Position numbers and translations under genes: made by a program. This document shows, in pieces, positions 28,239 to 36,424 of a stretch of 64,000 nt of DNA. The notes under the pieces are model-generated. The model was not told where the DNA came from and did not search any database. It worked only from the letters and a program-made list of their open reading frames with translations. Position 1 is the first letter of the stretch. Each line of letters begins with the position of its first letter. Source of the stretch: Comamonas resistens (GTDB lineage: Bacteria > Pseudomonadota > Gammaproteobacteria > Burkholderiales > Burkholderiaceae_C); the NCBI RefSeq assembly GCF_030064165.1, contig NZ_CP125947.1, positions 1,054,001-1,118,000 of the forward strand. Reading direction: 5' to 3'.

Positions 28239-28625
28239 ATGAATCTGATCCAGACCCTCGAGCAAGAAGAAATCGCTCGCCTGAACAAGACCATCCCCGA
28301 ATTCGCCCCTGGTGACACCGTCATCGTGAGCGTGAACGTGGTGGAAGGTTCGCGTAAGCGCGTGCAGGCTTACGAAGGCGTGGTGATTGCCAAGCGCAAT
28401 CGCGGCCTGAACAGCGGCTTCACAGTGCGCAAGATCTCCAGCGGTGAAGGCGTGGAACGTACGTTCCAAACCTACTCCCCTCTGATCGCTGGCATTGAAG
28501 TCAAGCGTCGCGGCGATGTGCGTCGTGCCAAGCTGTACTACCTGCGTGAGCGTAGCGGCAAGTCTGCTCGTATCAAGGAAAAGCTGCCCCAGCGCCGTGT
28601 CAAGACTGCAGCCGCAGCCGAGTAA
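28239..28625 (+). CDS. rplS: 50S ribosomal protein L19
   Basis: The 128-residue protein begins [20 protein letters not shown] and contains [20 protein letters not shown] and the [16 protein letters not shown] segment (here [17 protein letters not shown]). It lies at the 30S-50S interface. ATG at 28239 is chosen over the 28197 reading because it matches the family start. The leader has a small hairpin (AGCAGCC/GGCTGCT). A strong terminator follows. Confidence 0.97.
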   Translation: MNLIQTLEQEEIARLNKTIPEFAPGDTVIVSVNVVEGSRKRVQAYEGVVIAKRNRGLNSGFTVRKISSGEGVERTFQTYSPLIAGIEVKRRGDVRRAKLYYLRERSGKSARIKEKLPQRRVKTAAAAE

Positions 28626-28650
28626 TCCGCGCTTAGGAAGTCTTTCCGAG

Positions 28651-28684
28651 AAAGCCGCTACAGTTCGCTGTGGCGGCTTTTTTT
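28651..28684 (+). terminator. Terminator of the rpsP-rimM-trmD-rplS operon
   Basis: AAAGCCGCTACAG (28651-28663) pairs with CTGTGGCGGCTTT (28668-28680) across a TTCG tetraloop and runs into TTTTTTT. This is the end of the operon. Confidence 0.92.
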
Positions 28685-28783
28685 ATTGCAGCCGGGCCGC
28701 CCCGAGCCAATGCCCCCCTGTGGATGCTCACGCGCTATTGGGCAAGCGTTGGGGACTTTTTATGCCTTGCTGCATCAAAGTAC

Positions 28784-29488
28784 ATGCTTTCATCCGATCA
28801 AGCTTCTAAGAACACAAGCTCTGTGGGAATCAGCGATCCCAGGCTGGCACCTTTGCTGGGGGTGGATAGTGAGCTGCCCAGCGTGCCGCTGGATGCCCAG
28901 ACTCCCCAGGCGCTGCGTCACCGCTTTGCCAGTAGCCGGGACTGGGTGCCCGAAGCCATGGAGGAAAAGCGCTTCACTACCCGCGCGCCATTGGATGCCG
29001 CGGTACTGGTGCCCATTGTGATGCGCGAGCAGCCGACGGTGCTGTTGACCGTGCGCTCGGCCAAGCTCTCCACCCATTCGGGGCAGGTCGCTTTTCCGGG
29101 TGGCAAGCGTGATCCGCAGGATGTCTCTGCAGAAGCCACGGCACTGCGCGAAGCGCATGAGGAAGTGGGCTTGTTAGCCAAGAATGTGGAAGTGCTGGGG
29201 CGGTTGCCGATCTATGTGACGGGAACCGCATTCAACATCACGCCCGTGGTGGCGCTGGTGCAGCCGCAGCCCGCCTACTTTCCCAACCCGGGAGAAGTGG
29301 CGGATTTGTTCGAGGTGCCGCTTTCTTTTCTGCTGAATCCCGCACATCACGAACGTAGAGGCATGCTCTGGCAGGGCGTGCAGCGGCAGTGGTTTGCCAT
29401 GCCCTACCAGGACGGCGCACAGCAGCGCTATATCTGGGGGGCCACAGCAGGCATGCTGCGCAATCTCTATCGTTTTTTGGCGGTCTGA
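28784..29488 (+). CDS. NUDIX hydrolase, coenzyme A pyrophosphatase (NudL/YeaB type)
   Basis: The 234-residue protein carries the CoA-pyrophosphatase signature LLTVRSAKLSTHSGQVAFPG running into the Nudix box GGKRDPQD...ALREAHEEVGL. These two together mark the NudL/CoAse subgroup, which splits CoA and its oxidised or acyl forms into phosphopantetheine and 3',5'-ADP. The metal-binding REAHEE residues are intact. ATG at 28784 is used because the reading from 28670 starts inside the rplS terminator. The CobD-like gene follows after 47 bp on the same strand. Confidence 0.88.
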   Translation: MLSSDQASKNTSSVGISDPRLAPLLGVDSELPSVPLDAQTPQALRHRFASSRDWVPEAMEEKRFTTRAPLDAAVLVPIVMREQPTVLLTVRSAKLSTHSGQVAFPGGKRDPQDVSAEATALREAHEEVGLLAKNVEVLGRLPIYVTGTAFNITPVVALVQPQPAYFPNPGEVADLFEVPLSFLLNPAHHERRGMLWQGVQRQWFAMPYQDGAQQRYIWGATAGMLRNLYRFLAV

Positions 29489-29535
29489 AATGATGCTTGT
29501 AACAAGCTGCACGACTGCGCCGGTATGATGAAGCA

Positions 29536-30522
29536 ATGAGCTTTTTTGCCATCCTGATCGCCTTGCTGCTGGAGCAGGCGCGCCCGCTGGCCCGATCCAA
29601 TCTGGTACAGGGGGGCTATCGCGCCTGGACCGTGACGGTGCGCAGCAATTTTGATGCCGGCAAACCTCACCACGGCTGGCTGGCCTGGGTCATGGCGGTA
29701 CTGCTGCCCTGTGTGCTGGTGCTGGGCATTTATTTTGCCTTGCTGGAGCTGATCGGCTGGCCGGTGGCCATGCTCTGGAATGTGGCCGTGCTTTATGTGA
29801 CGCTGGGCTTTCGCCAGTTCAGCCACCATTTCACGCGCATTCGCGATGCGCTGGATGCAGGCGATGAGTATGCGGCACGCCAGGCATTGGCTGACTGGCA
29901 GCAGGTAGATGCCGGTGAGGTGCCGCGCAGCGAAGTGGTGCGCCATGTCATCGAATATTCGGTACTGGCAGCGCACCGCCATGTGTTCGGCGTGCTTTTC
30001 TGGTTTTCCGTCCTCTCGGCGCTGGGCCTGGGGCCGCTGGGCGCGGTCATGTACCGCATGGCCGAGTACCTGTCGCGTGCCTGGTCGCGCAAGGGCGTGG
30101 AAGGTCTGCAGGCACCGACCAGCGAGCGCCTGCAGCGCGTTGCGGCCAGGGCCTGGTATGTGATCGACTGGCTGCCGGCGCGGCTGACGGCCCTGTCCTT
30201 TGCCATGGTGGGCAGTTTCGAGGAGGCCATAGACAACTGGCGTCTGTATGCCCAGCGCTTTCCCAATGACAACGATGGTGTGATCCTGGCTGCGACGGCT
30301 GGCGCCATCAATGTGCGCCTGGGCGGGGAAGCCCTGCGCCGCCGCGACGCCGGCTATGGCGAAGAGGGTGACGAGGCGCAGTGGGAGCCCGGCAGCGATG
30401 TCACCCCTGGCCGCGAGCCCGAGATGGCGCATCTGCGCAGCGTGGTCGGCCTGGTCTGGCGCTCGGTCGTTGTCTGGTTGCTGCTCCTGGCCCTGCTGAC
30501 CTTTGCGCGCTTGCTGGGGTGA
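29536..30522 (+). CDS. CobD/CbiB family membrane protein
   Basis: The 328-residue inner-membrane protein has four to five hydrophobic segments (residues about 1-12, 50-75, 150-175, 300-320). It has the GFRQFSHHFTRIRDALDAGD and EYSVLAAHRHVFGVLFWF segments of the betaproteobacterial CobD/CbiB-AmpE-like family. True CobD makes adenosylcobinamide, but no cobalamin genes are nearby, so a cobalamin role is doubtful. The family label is firm and the function unknown. It is convergent with rsgA across a perfect palindrome. Confidence 0.75.
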   Translation: MSFFAILIALLLEQARPLARSNLVQGGYRAWTVTVRSNFDAGKPHHGWLAWVMAVLLPCVLVLGIYFALLELIGWPVAMLWNVAVLYVTLGFRQFSHHFTRIRDALDAGDEYAARQALADWQQVDAGEVPRSEVVRHVIEYSVLAAHRHVFGVLFWFSVLSALGLGPLGAVMYRMAEYLSRAWSRKGVEGLQAPTSERLQRVAARAWYVIDWLPARLTALSFAMVGSFEEAIDNWRLYAQRFPNDNDGVILAATAGAINVRLGGEALRRRDAGYGEEGDEAQWEPGSDVTPGREPEMAHLRSVVGLVWRSVVVWLLLLALLTFARLLG

Positions 30523-30530
30523 CTCATAAA

Positions 30531-30571
30531 AATAGCAGCCAGCGCTTATGTATCAAGCGCTGGCTGCTATT
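30531..30571. repeat. Perfect intergenic palindrome (AGCGCTT family)
   Basis: AATAGCAGCCAGCGCTT (30531-30547) and AAGCGCTGGCTGCTATT (30555-30571) are perfect inverted copies over 17 bp with a 7-nt loop. It sits between two convergent stops (CobD-like and rsgA) and would form a very stable hairpin in either transcript. It is the best-preserved copy of the dispersed family also seen at 154 and, degraded, elsewhere. It has no T-run, so it is not a classical terminator. Confidence 0.8.
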
Positions 30572-30586
30572 GATCTGGAAGTCCAT

Positions 30587-31570
30587 TCAGTAGCCAACCT
30601 GGCTCAGCTCATCGAATAGTTCGCCGTAAATACGATAGCGGTTGTCGCTGATGGGCAGGGTGTCTGAGCCGTTTTTGACGGCCTCAATCACGCCACAGCC
30701 TGGCTCATGCAAGTGCGTGCAGTTATAGAACTTGCAGTTCTTGGCGTGGGCGCCGATATCGGGCATGCAGGCGGGCAGCTGTGTGGGCGCGATGTGATAC
30801 AGGCCGAATTCCTGAAAACCCGGCGAATCAATGATGGCCGTGCTGCGCGCTTCATCCACCCAGTACAAGGTGGTGCTGGTCGTGGTGTGCTTGCCGGTGT
30901 TCAGCGCCTGCGAGATTTCGTTGGTGGCGACCTTGGCGTCAGGCAGCAGCAGATTGATCAGCGTGCTTTTGCCCACGCCTGAGGGGCCGAGCACCAGCGT
31001 GGTCTTGCCTTGCAGCAGGCCGATGATGGCCTCACGATCTTCTTCGTCGGCATCTTCCAGCGACAGCGGCAGCACCATGTAGTGCGGTGGGTCATCTACC
31101 GCGTCGCGCATGGTACGGTAAGGCTCTAGCCGCTCCCAGGCGCGCAGGAACGGCTCTTGCAGGTCCATCTTGTTGAGCGCGATGATGGGCGTGATGTGAG
31201 CCGCCTCGGCGGCGATCAGGGCGCGGGCCAGCTGCACCTCGCTGAATACAGGCTCGGCAGCGATCAGGATCAGCAACTGGTCGAGGTTGGCGGCAAAAGT
31301 CTTGGTGCGAATGTCATCCTGGCGGTAGAAAACATTGCGGCGCTCGACGACCTTCTCGATCGTGCCCTCATCGCCCTGACCGGGAGGAGGGGCCAGCCAT
31401 TGCACATGGTCGCCCACCACCGCCTGGCTTTTCTTGCCGCGTGGATGGCAGATGCGGCGCTCGCCGTCCGGAGTCTCGACCACGCAGTGGCGACCGTAAC
31501 TGGCGACGACCAAGCCTGTTTGAATATCAGCTGCTGCCTGGGCGCCGGGGCGCCGTCCTTGTTTTGCCAT
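30587..31570 (-). CDS. rsgA: Ribosome small-subunit-dependent GTPase A
   Basis: The 327-residue circularly permuted GTPase has an N-terminal OB fold (GLVVASYGRHCVVE). The G4 motif NKMDL precedes Walker A GPSGVGKSTLIN, as expected for the permuted order, and DSPGFQEFG is G3. The C-terminal zinc site has C-KFYNC-T-H-LHEPGC spacing. It assists late 30S maturation. It is the last gene of a minus-strand operon with the M48 peptidase and the pterin dehydratase, starting 5 bp after the latter. Confidence 0.95.
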   Translation of the reverse strand: MAKQGRRPGAQAAADIQTGLVVASYGRHCVVETPDGERRICHPRGKKSQAVVGDHVQWLAPPPGQGDEGTIEKVVERRNVFYRQDDIRTKTFAANLDQLLILIAAEPVFSEVQLARALIAAEAAHITPIIALNKMDLQEPFLRAWERLEPYRTMRDAVDDPPHYMVLPLSLEDADEEDREAIIGLLQGKTTLVLGPSGVGKSTLINLLLPDAKVATNEISQALNTGKHTTTSTTLYWVDEARSTAIIDSPGFQEFGLYHIAPTQLPACMPDIGAHAKNCKFYNCTHLHEPGCGVIEAVKNGSDTLPISDNRYRIYGELFDELSQVGY

Positions 31571-31575
31571 GGAAC

Positions 31576-31920
31576 TCAGGCCAGCTTCAGCAAGGCTTCG
31601 ATGCGGCGGGCGCAGTCGATATCGGTGTCGGAGATGCCGCCCACATCATGGGTGTTCAGGCTGACCTGGCAGCGGTTGTAGCTGACTTCCAGGTCGGGGT
31701 GGTGATCCTGCTGGTGGGCGACCAGGGCCAGGGCATTCACAAAAGCCATGGTTTCGTAGAAATTGCCAAAACGGTAGGTCTTGCGGATGACGGGGCTGGC
31801 AGCGGTGCCAGTCAGCTCCCAGCCGCTCAGTGCGGCCAGTTGCTCGCGAGTCTGTTCAGGGCTCAAGGCACTGCGCTTTTGCTGGGACCAGTCTTTTTGT
31901 TGCAGGGTCATATTGCTCAT
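31576..31920 (-). CDS. 4a-hydroxytetrahydrobiopterin dehydratase (pterin-4a-carbinolamine dehydratase)
   Basis: The 114-residue protein has the PCD signature DHHPDLEVSYNRCQVSLNTHDVGG with its catalytic histidines, and the WELTG...IRKTYRFGNFYETMAFVNA segment. The enzyme dehydrates 4a-hydroxy-tetrahydropterin and normally supports phenylalanine hydroxylase. No phhA is in the window; in this lineage the gene sits with rsgA and an M48 peptidase. It starts 19 bp after the peptidase stop. Confidence 0.92.
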   Translation of the reverse strand: MSNMTLQQKDWSQQKRSALSPEQTREQLAALSGWELTGTAASPVIRKTYRFGNFYETMAFVNALALVAHQQDHHPDLEVSYNRCQVSLNTHDVGGISDTDIDCARRIEALLKLA

Positions 31921-31939
31921 ATTGGAAACTCTTGTGAAG

Positions 31940-33241
31940 TTACAAGCTGCCCGCGGGAGTAGGCATGCGCGCCAATCGGTCCACGGCAGGAGGGTGTGAA
32001 TAGTAAAAGCTCACATACCAAGGGTCTGGCGTGAGGGTTGAGGCATTGTCCTCGTAAAGCTTGAGCAGTGCCGAAGCGAGCTGAGCACCATCGGCCTGCT
32101 GCATGGCATAGGCGTCGGCTTCGAATTCGTCGCGGCGCGACTGGGCCGACATCAGTGGCGTGATGAAGAAGCTGAACACCGGCACGGCCAGCAGGAACAG
32201 CAGCAGTGCCAGAGCATTGTTCTCGGCGGGTACGCCCAGGTACTTGCTCTGCATGATGTTGACGCCCAGGCCCGAGTAGAACCAGGGTTGCTGGCTGAGC
32301 CAGCCCAGCAGCCCAAAGCCCAGCAGGGATGCGCCAAACATCAGCACCATGCGCTTGGTGATGTGCTTGTGCTTGAAGTGGCCCAGCTCGTGCGCCAGCA
32401 CGGCTTCCACTTCGTCAGGGCTCAGTTGTTTGAGCAGGGTGTCGAAGAACACCACGCGCTTGGAATTGCCAAAGCCTGTGAAATAGGCATTGGCGTGTGC
32501 CGAGCGGCGGCTGCCATCCATGACGAACAGGCCTTTGGCCGCAAAGCCGCAGCGTTCCATCAATCGGGTCACCCGGGCCTTGAGACCTTCATCGGCCAGT
32601 GGCTCGAACTTGTTGAACAGCGGTGCGATGAAGCTGGGGAAGATCCACATCAGCAGCAGGTTGAACGCCGTCCAGGCGCCCCAGGCCCAGAGCCACCACA
32701 GCGGGCCCGTGGAGCCCATGAGCCAGAGAATCAATGCAGCCAGTGGCAGGCCGATGGTGGCGCCCACCAGCGTGGATTTGAGCAGGTCGCCCAGCCACAG
32801 GCCCAGCGTCATCTGGTTGAAGCCGAAGCGCTGCTCCAGCTTGAAGGTCTGGTACAGCGAAAGCGGCAACTCGATCAGCGACGAGATCACGGCAAAGCAA
32901 GCCAGCAACGCCAGTTGTTGCCACAGGCCCGGGTTGATGAATTCAAGCAGCCAGGAGTTGAGCCAGTTCAGTCCGCCCAGCAGCGTCCAGCACAGCAGCA
33001 CGGCGGCCGATAGAGTGATGTCAATCAGCGAGACCTTGGCCTTGGCCAGCGTGTAATCAGCAGCTTTCTGGTGTGCGGCCAGGCTGAGGCGGTGAGCGAA
33101 GGCTGCCGGCACGGCGGCGCGGTGCTGCGCCACATGCCGTACCTGGCGCGAAATCAGCCAGACGCGCAGCAGCCATTGCAAGAGCACTGCTGCTGCAAAC
33201 AGCAGCGAAAGTGCCAGTGAAAAATCTAGGTTGGAAGCCAT
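31940..33241 (-). CDS. M48 family metallopeptidase, Ste24/CAAX prenyl protease-like
   Basis: The 433-residue integral membrane zinc peptidase has about seven hydrophobic segments. HExxH is HELGH, in AVLAHELGHFKHKH, and the distal ligand is in RRDEFEADAYA. This is the Ste24p-like subgroup of M48, thought to degrade membrane-inserted substrates in bacteria. It is the first gene of the M48-PCD-rsgA operon. Its ATG is only 30 bp from that of the divergent orn, so the two promoters must overlap coding sequence or drive near-leaderless mRNAs. Confidence 0.9.
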   Translation of the reverse strand: MASNLDFSLALSLLFAAAVLLQWLLRVWLISRQVRHVAQHRAAVPAAFAHRLSLAAHQKAADYTLAKAKVSLIDITLSAAVLLCWTLLGGLNWLNSWLLEFINPGLWQQLALLACFAVISSLIELPLSLYQTFKLEQRFGFNQMTLGLWLGDLLKSTLVGATIGLPLAALILWLMGSTGPLWWLWAWGAWTAFNLLLMWIFPSFIAPLFNKFEPLADEGLKARVTRLMERCGFAAKGLFVMDGSRRSAHANAYFTGFGNSKRVVFFDTLLKQLSPDEVEAVLAHELGHFKHKHITKRMVLMFGASLLGFGLLGWLSQQPWFYSGLGVNIMQSKYLGVPAENNALALLLFLLAVPVFSFFITPLMSAQSRRDEFEADAYAMQQADGAQLASALLKLYEDNASTLTPDPWYVSFYYSHPPAVDRLARMPTPAGSL

Positions 33242-33271
33242 GTATTGGCAGTGTAGGCGACAATTTGTGCC

Positions 33272-33880
33272 ATGTCTGAAGCTTCCTGTACGAATTCCGT
33301 CAGTGCCGAGTCACTGCCCGCCGACGCCCCTGTTCTGCCCAAATCCGACCTCAATATGGTGTGGCTCGATTGCGAGATGACGGGCCTGAACCCCGACCAC
33401 GACCGCATCATCGAGATCGCGGTGGTGGTCAGCAGCGCAGACCTGCAAACCCGCATCGAGGGCCCGGTATTTGCGATTCACCAATCGGACGAGCTTCTCA
33501 ATGGTATGGACGCCTGGAACAAGGGCACGCATGGCAAAAGCGGGCTGATCGACAGGGTCAAGACATCCACGGTGACCGAGGCCGAGGCGGAGGCTGCGCT
33601 GATTGCCTTTCTGGGCAAATACGTGCCCAAGGGCAAGACGCCGCTGTGCGGCAACAGCATCGGTCAGGACAGGCGCTTCATGGAGCGCTACATGCCCAAG
33701 CTCAACAATTTCTTTCACTATCGCAATATCGACGTCAGCACCTTGAAGGAGCTGGCCAAGCGCTGGAAGCCCGTGGCCTATACCTCCTTCAAGAAAGCCC
33801 AGCGCCACACGGCGCTGGCCGATGTGCATGAGTCCATCGACGAGCTGCAGCACTATCGCAAGGAATTGCTGAGCGTCTGA
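33272..33880 (+). CDS. orn: Oligoribonuclease
   Basis: This is a 202-residue DEDDh exonuclease. ExoI is [10 protein letters not shown], ExoII is [16 protein letters not shown], and ExoIII has the histidine in [19 protein letters not shown]. It degrades 2-5-nt RNAs, including pGpG, the breakdown product of c-di-GMP, so it also bears on the cellulose system nearby. The N-terminal ~20 residues (Ala/Ser-rich) are an unusual extension before the conserved start. Confidence 0.96.
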   Translation: MSEASCTNSVSAESLPADAPVLPKSDLNMVWLDCEMTGLNPDHDRIIEIAVVVSSADLQTRIEGPVFAIHQSDELLNGMDAWNKGTHGKSGLIDRVKTSTVTEAEAEAALIAFLGKYVPKGKTPLCGNSIGQDRRFMERYMPKLNNFFHYRNIDVSTLKELAKRWKPVAYTSFKKAQRHTALADVHESIDELQHYRKELLSV

Positions 33881-34158
33881 GCCGACTGCAGAGTGGTATA
33901 GCCCTGCCACTTGCGGGAAAACCCGGTGCATGAGACAATGCGCTGCTTACCCGATATATGGGTAATTTGCGCATCTCCATCACACACCGGGTTCTTACTT
34001 GCGTGCAGCGGCCTGCATACAGCCGACACGCCAAGCCATAACGCCCATCTGCCCCTTTTGCGAACGGGCAGTCAAAGTCTGACGGTGGATGTTGATAACC
34101 AACCGTCAAAAGAAGTGGGCAGCACGCTGACTGCGCCGCTTTTTTTCGTGAGTTTTTC
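33881..34158 (+). promoter_or_regulatory. Long leader region of the DEAD-box helicase
   Basis: These 278 bases contain no gene. Near the end there is GACGGT...ACCGTC (a pair at about 34081-34107), and a GCAGCACGCTGACTGCGCCGC segment running into TTTTTTT at 34139-34145, 13 bases before the ATG. A hairpin plus T-run so close to the start suggests a leader with regulatory structure, as is common for DEAD-box helicase mRNAs. This is inference from position. Confidence 0.35.
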
Positions 34159-36264
34159 ATGACTGAAAAATCCCTGGAGCAGGGCCAAGTGGCCGCTGCC
34201 GATATGTCTTTGTCTTCTCCTGAACTTGATTCCCGCCTCGACGCCATGCTGGCTGCCGTAGATGCCGAGGAATTTGATGTCGAACCAGCTGCTGAAGAGC
34301 AAGCTGAAGCCGAACCCAACGGCTTTGTAGAACTGGGCCTGGCCCCCGAGCTGGTGCAGGCTGTGGCCGATCTCGGCTACACCAAGCCCACAGGCGTGCA
34401 AGAGCAGGCCATTCCGCTGGCCATGAACAGCGGCGGCGAGCAGCCTTTTGTGGACCTGATGGTGTCCAGCCAGACCGGCTCTGGCAAGACGGCTGCCTTC
34501 CTGCTGCCCGTGCTGCACACGCTGATCAAGCAACGCGCTGAAGCCGACGCTGCTGCCAAGGCCGAGTTCGACCGCCTGTGCGCAGAAGCTGCAGCCAATG
34601 GCCAGCCTGCCCCCAAGCGCGCCAAGCGCAAGGACCCGACCAACGCCCGCAACTTCAAGGCTGCCGTGCCCGGCGCGCTGGTTCTGTGCCCCACGCGTGA
34701 ACTGGCCCAGCAGGTGGCGCATGACGCCATCGAGCTGGTCAAGCACTGCCGCGGCATCCGCATTGCCAACATCGTTGGCGGCATGCCCTATCAGCTGCAG
34801 ATCGCCAAGCTGCAGAACGCTGATCTGGTGGTGGCCACGCCTGGCCGTCTGCTGGACCTGCAGCGCTCCATGCAGATCAAGCTGGATCAGGTGCAATTCC
34901 TGGTCGTGGACGAGGCCGACCGCATGCTGGACCTGGGCTTTGCCGACGACCTGGCCGAAGTCAACCAGATGACGGCCCAGCGCAAGCAGACCATGATGTT
35001 CAGCGCCACGTTTGCGCCCCGCATTCAGCAGCTGGCCATGCGCGTGATGCATGACAACGGTGCCAACGTGCAGAAGATCACGATTGCCACCGCTCAGCAA
35101 AAGCACGAGAACATCAAGCAGGTGCTGTTCTGGGCCGACAACGCCCAGCACAAGCGCAAGATGCTGGACCACTGGCTGCGCGACAGCAGCATCAACCAGG
35201 CCATCGTGTTTGCCTCTACGCAAGTGGAGTGCGACGGTCTGGCCAACGACCTGCAGCAGGACGGCTTCTCGGCCGTGGCACTGCATGGCGCGCTGAGCCA
35301 GGGCCTGCGTAACCGCCGCCTGATGGCGCTGCGCAATGGCCAGGTGCAAATCCTGGTGGCTACCGATGTGGCTGCCCGCGGCATCGACGTGCCCACGATC
35401 ACCCACGTCTTCAACTACGGTCTGCCCATGAAGGCTGAAGACTACACCCACCGTATCGGCCGTACCGGCCGTGCCGGTCGTGAAGGTGTGGCCGTGACCT
35501 TTGCCGAATTCCGTGACCGTCGTCGCGTGTTCGATATCGAAGGCTACACCCGCCAGCAATTCAAGTCCGAAGTGATCCCGGGCCTGGAACCTGTGCAGCG
35601 CTTCCCCGCAGCCGGCGAGCGTGATGGCCGCCGCGGCGGCGGTGGTGGCCGCGGTGGCTTTGGTGGCCGTCGCGATGGCGAAGGCTATGGCCGCAAGTCC
35701 GGCTTCGGCAGCTTTGGCGGCGGCCGTGGCAACGACCGCGGTGGCTTCGGTGGCGACCGTGGCGGTGATCGTTTCGGTGGTGACCGTGGTGGTTTCGGCG
35801 CGCCTCGCGGTGATCGCTTTGCTGACCGTGGCGGTGAGCGCGGTGGCGAGCGTGGTTTCGGTGGTGGCCGCCCCAGCTTTGGTGGCGACCGTCCGGAGCG
35901 CAGCTTCGAGCGTCGTGACGAGCAGCGCGGTGAACGCAGCTTTGGCGACCGCGGTGGCAACGGCAACCGTGGCGGTTTTGGCGGTGGTGAATCGCGTGGT
36001 GGCTTCGGCGGCGGTCAGCGTCGCGGCGATGGCCCCCGTGAGGGTGGTGATTTTGCTCGCAAGAGCTTTGGCGGTGGCCGTGACGCTGCCCACGGTGGCC
36101 GCGAAGGCGGCTTCCGCGGCGGTGAGTCGCGTGGCTTTGGTGGCGGCGACCGCCGTCCCGCTTTCGGTCAGAGCGCCGGCAAGCCCTACCAGCCTCATGG
36201 CGAGCGTGGTGCTGATCGCGGCTTCGAGCGCAAGCCTCGCGCTCCCCGTCGTGACGAGCGTTAA
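34159..36264 (+). CDS. DEAD-box RNA helicase with long RGG-rich C-terminal tail
   Basis: The 701-residue ATP-dependent RNA helicase has an acidic N-terminus (about 1-55), a Q motif, motif I SQTGSGKT, motif II VVDEADRMLDLGF, SAT as FSATF, and motif VI HRIGRTGRAGREG. Between motifs I and Ia there is an insertion of about 40 charged residues (AEADAAAKAEFDRLCAEAAANG and following). From about residue 490 to the end (roughly 210 residues) the protein is Gly/Arg/Phe-rich with many RGG and GGF repeats, predicted to be disordered and RNA-binding. It is of the RhlE/DbpA class, probably in ribosome assembly or RNA decay at low temperature. Confidence 0.92.
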   Translation: MTEKSLEQGQVAAADMSLSSPELDSRLDAMLAAVDAEEFDVEPAAEEQAEAEPNGFVELGLAPELVQAVADLGYTKPTGVQEQAIPLAMNSGGEQPFVDLMVSSQTGSGKTAAFLLPVLHTLIKQRAEADAAAKAEFDRLCAEAAANGQPAPKRAKRKDPTNARNFKAAVPGALVLCPTRELAQQVAHDAIELVKHCRGIRIANIVGGMPYQLQIAKLQNADLVVATPGRLLDLQRSMQIKLDQVQFLVVDEADRMLDLGFADDLAEVNQMTAQRKQTMMFSATFAPRIQQLAMRVMHDNGANVQKITIATAQQKHENIKQVLFWADNAQHKRKMLDHWLRDSSINQAIVFASTQVECDGLANDLQQDGFSAVALHGALSQGLRNRRLMALRNGQVQILVATDVAARGIDVPTITHVFNYGLPMKAEDYTHRIGRTGRAGREGVAVTFAEFRDRRRVFDIEGYTRQQFKSEVIPGLEPVQRFPAAGERDGRRGGGGGRGGFGGRRDGEGYGRKSGFGSFGGGRGNDRGGFGGDRGGDRFGGDRGGFGAPRGDRFADRGGERGGERGFGGGRPSFGGDRPERSFERRDEQRGERSFGDRGGNGNRGGFGGGESRGGFGGGQRRGDGPREGGDFARKSFGGGRDAAHGGREGGFRGGESRGFGGGDRRPAFGQSAGKPYQPHGERGADRGFERKPRAPRRDER

Positions 36265-36287
36265 TCGCTAAGGCTCAGGCCTGAAAT

Positions 36288-36316
36288 AAAAAAGCCAGCT
36301 TTACGCTGGCTTTTTT
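36288..36316. terminator. Bidirectional terminator after the DEAD-box helicase
   Basis: AAAAAAGCCAGC (36288-36299) and GCTGGCTTTTTT (36305-36316) form a 12-bp stem with a 5-nt loop and T-run, 24 bp after the helicase stop. Between it and the efflux gene lies a half copy of the palindromic repeat (GCGCCAGCAGCTATTGATA, about 36403-36421). Confidence 0.9.
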
Positions 36317-36424
36317 GTATTCATGACTTTGAAAAAGTGAGCTGCTTGCGCCTGATGAATATTGGATTCAGCATGAATTTGCGCTGAACCCCTTGTCTGG
36401 CAAGCGCCAGCAGCTATTGATATT

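Noticed and set aside
28670..28783. Longer N-terminus for the NUDIX hydrolase
   Set aside because: It would start from a GTG inside the rplS terminator stem and encode non-conserved residues.
34072..36198. 708-codon open frame antisense to the DEAD-box helicase
   Set aside because: It is a by-product of high-GC codon bias in the opposite frame. It encodes low-complexity Ala/Thr/Val runs, and the plus strand encodes all helicase motifs.
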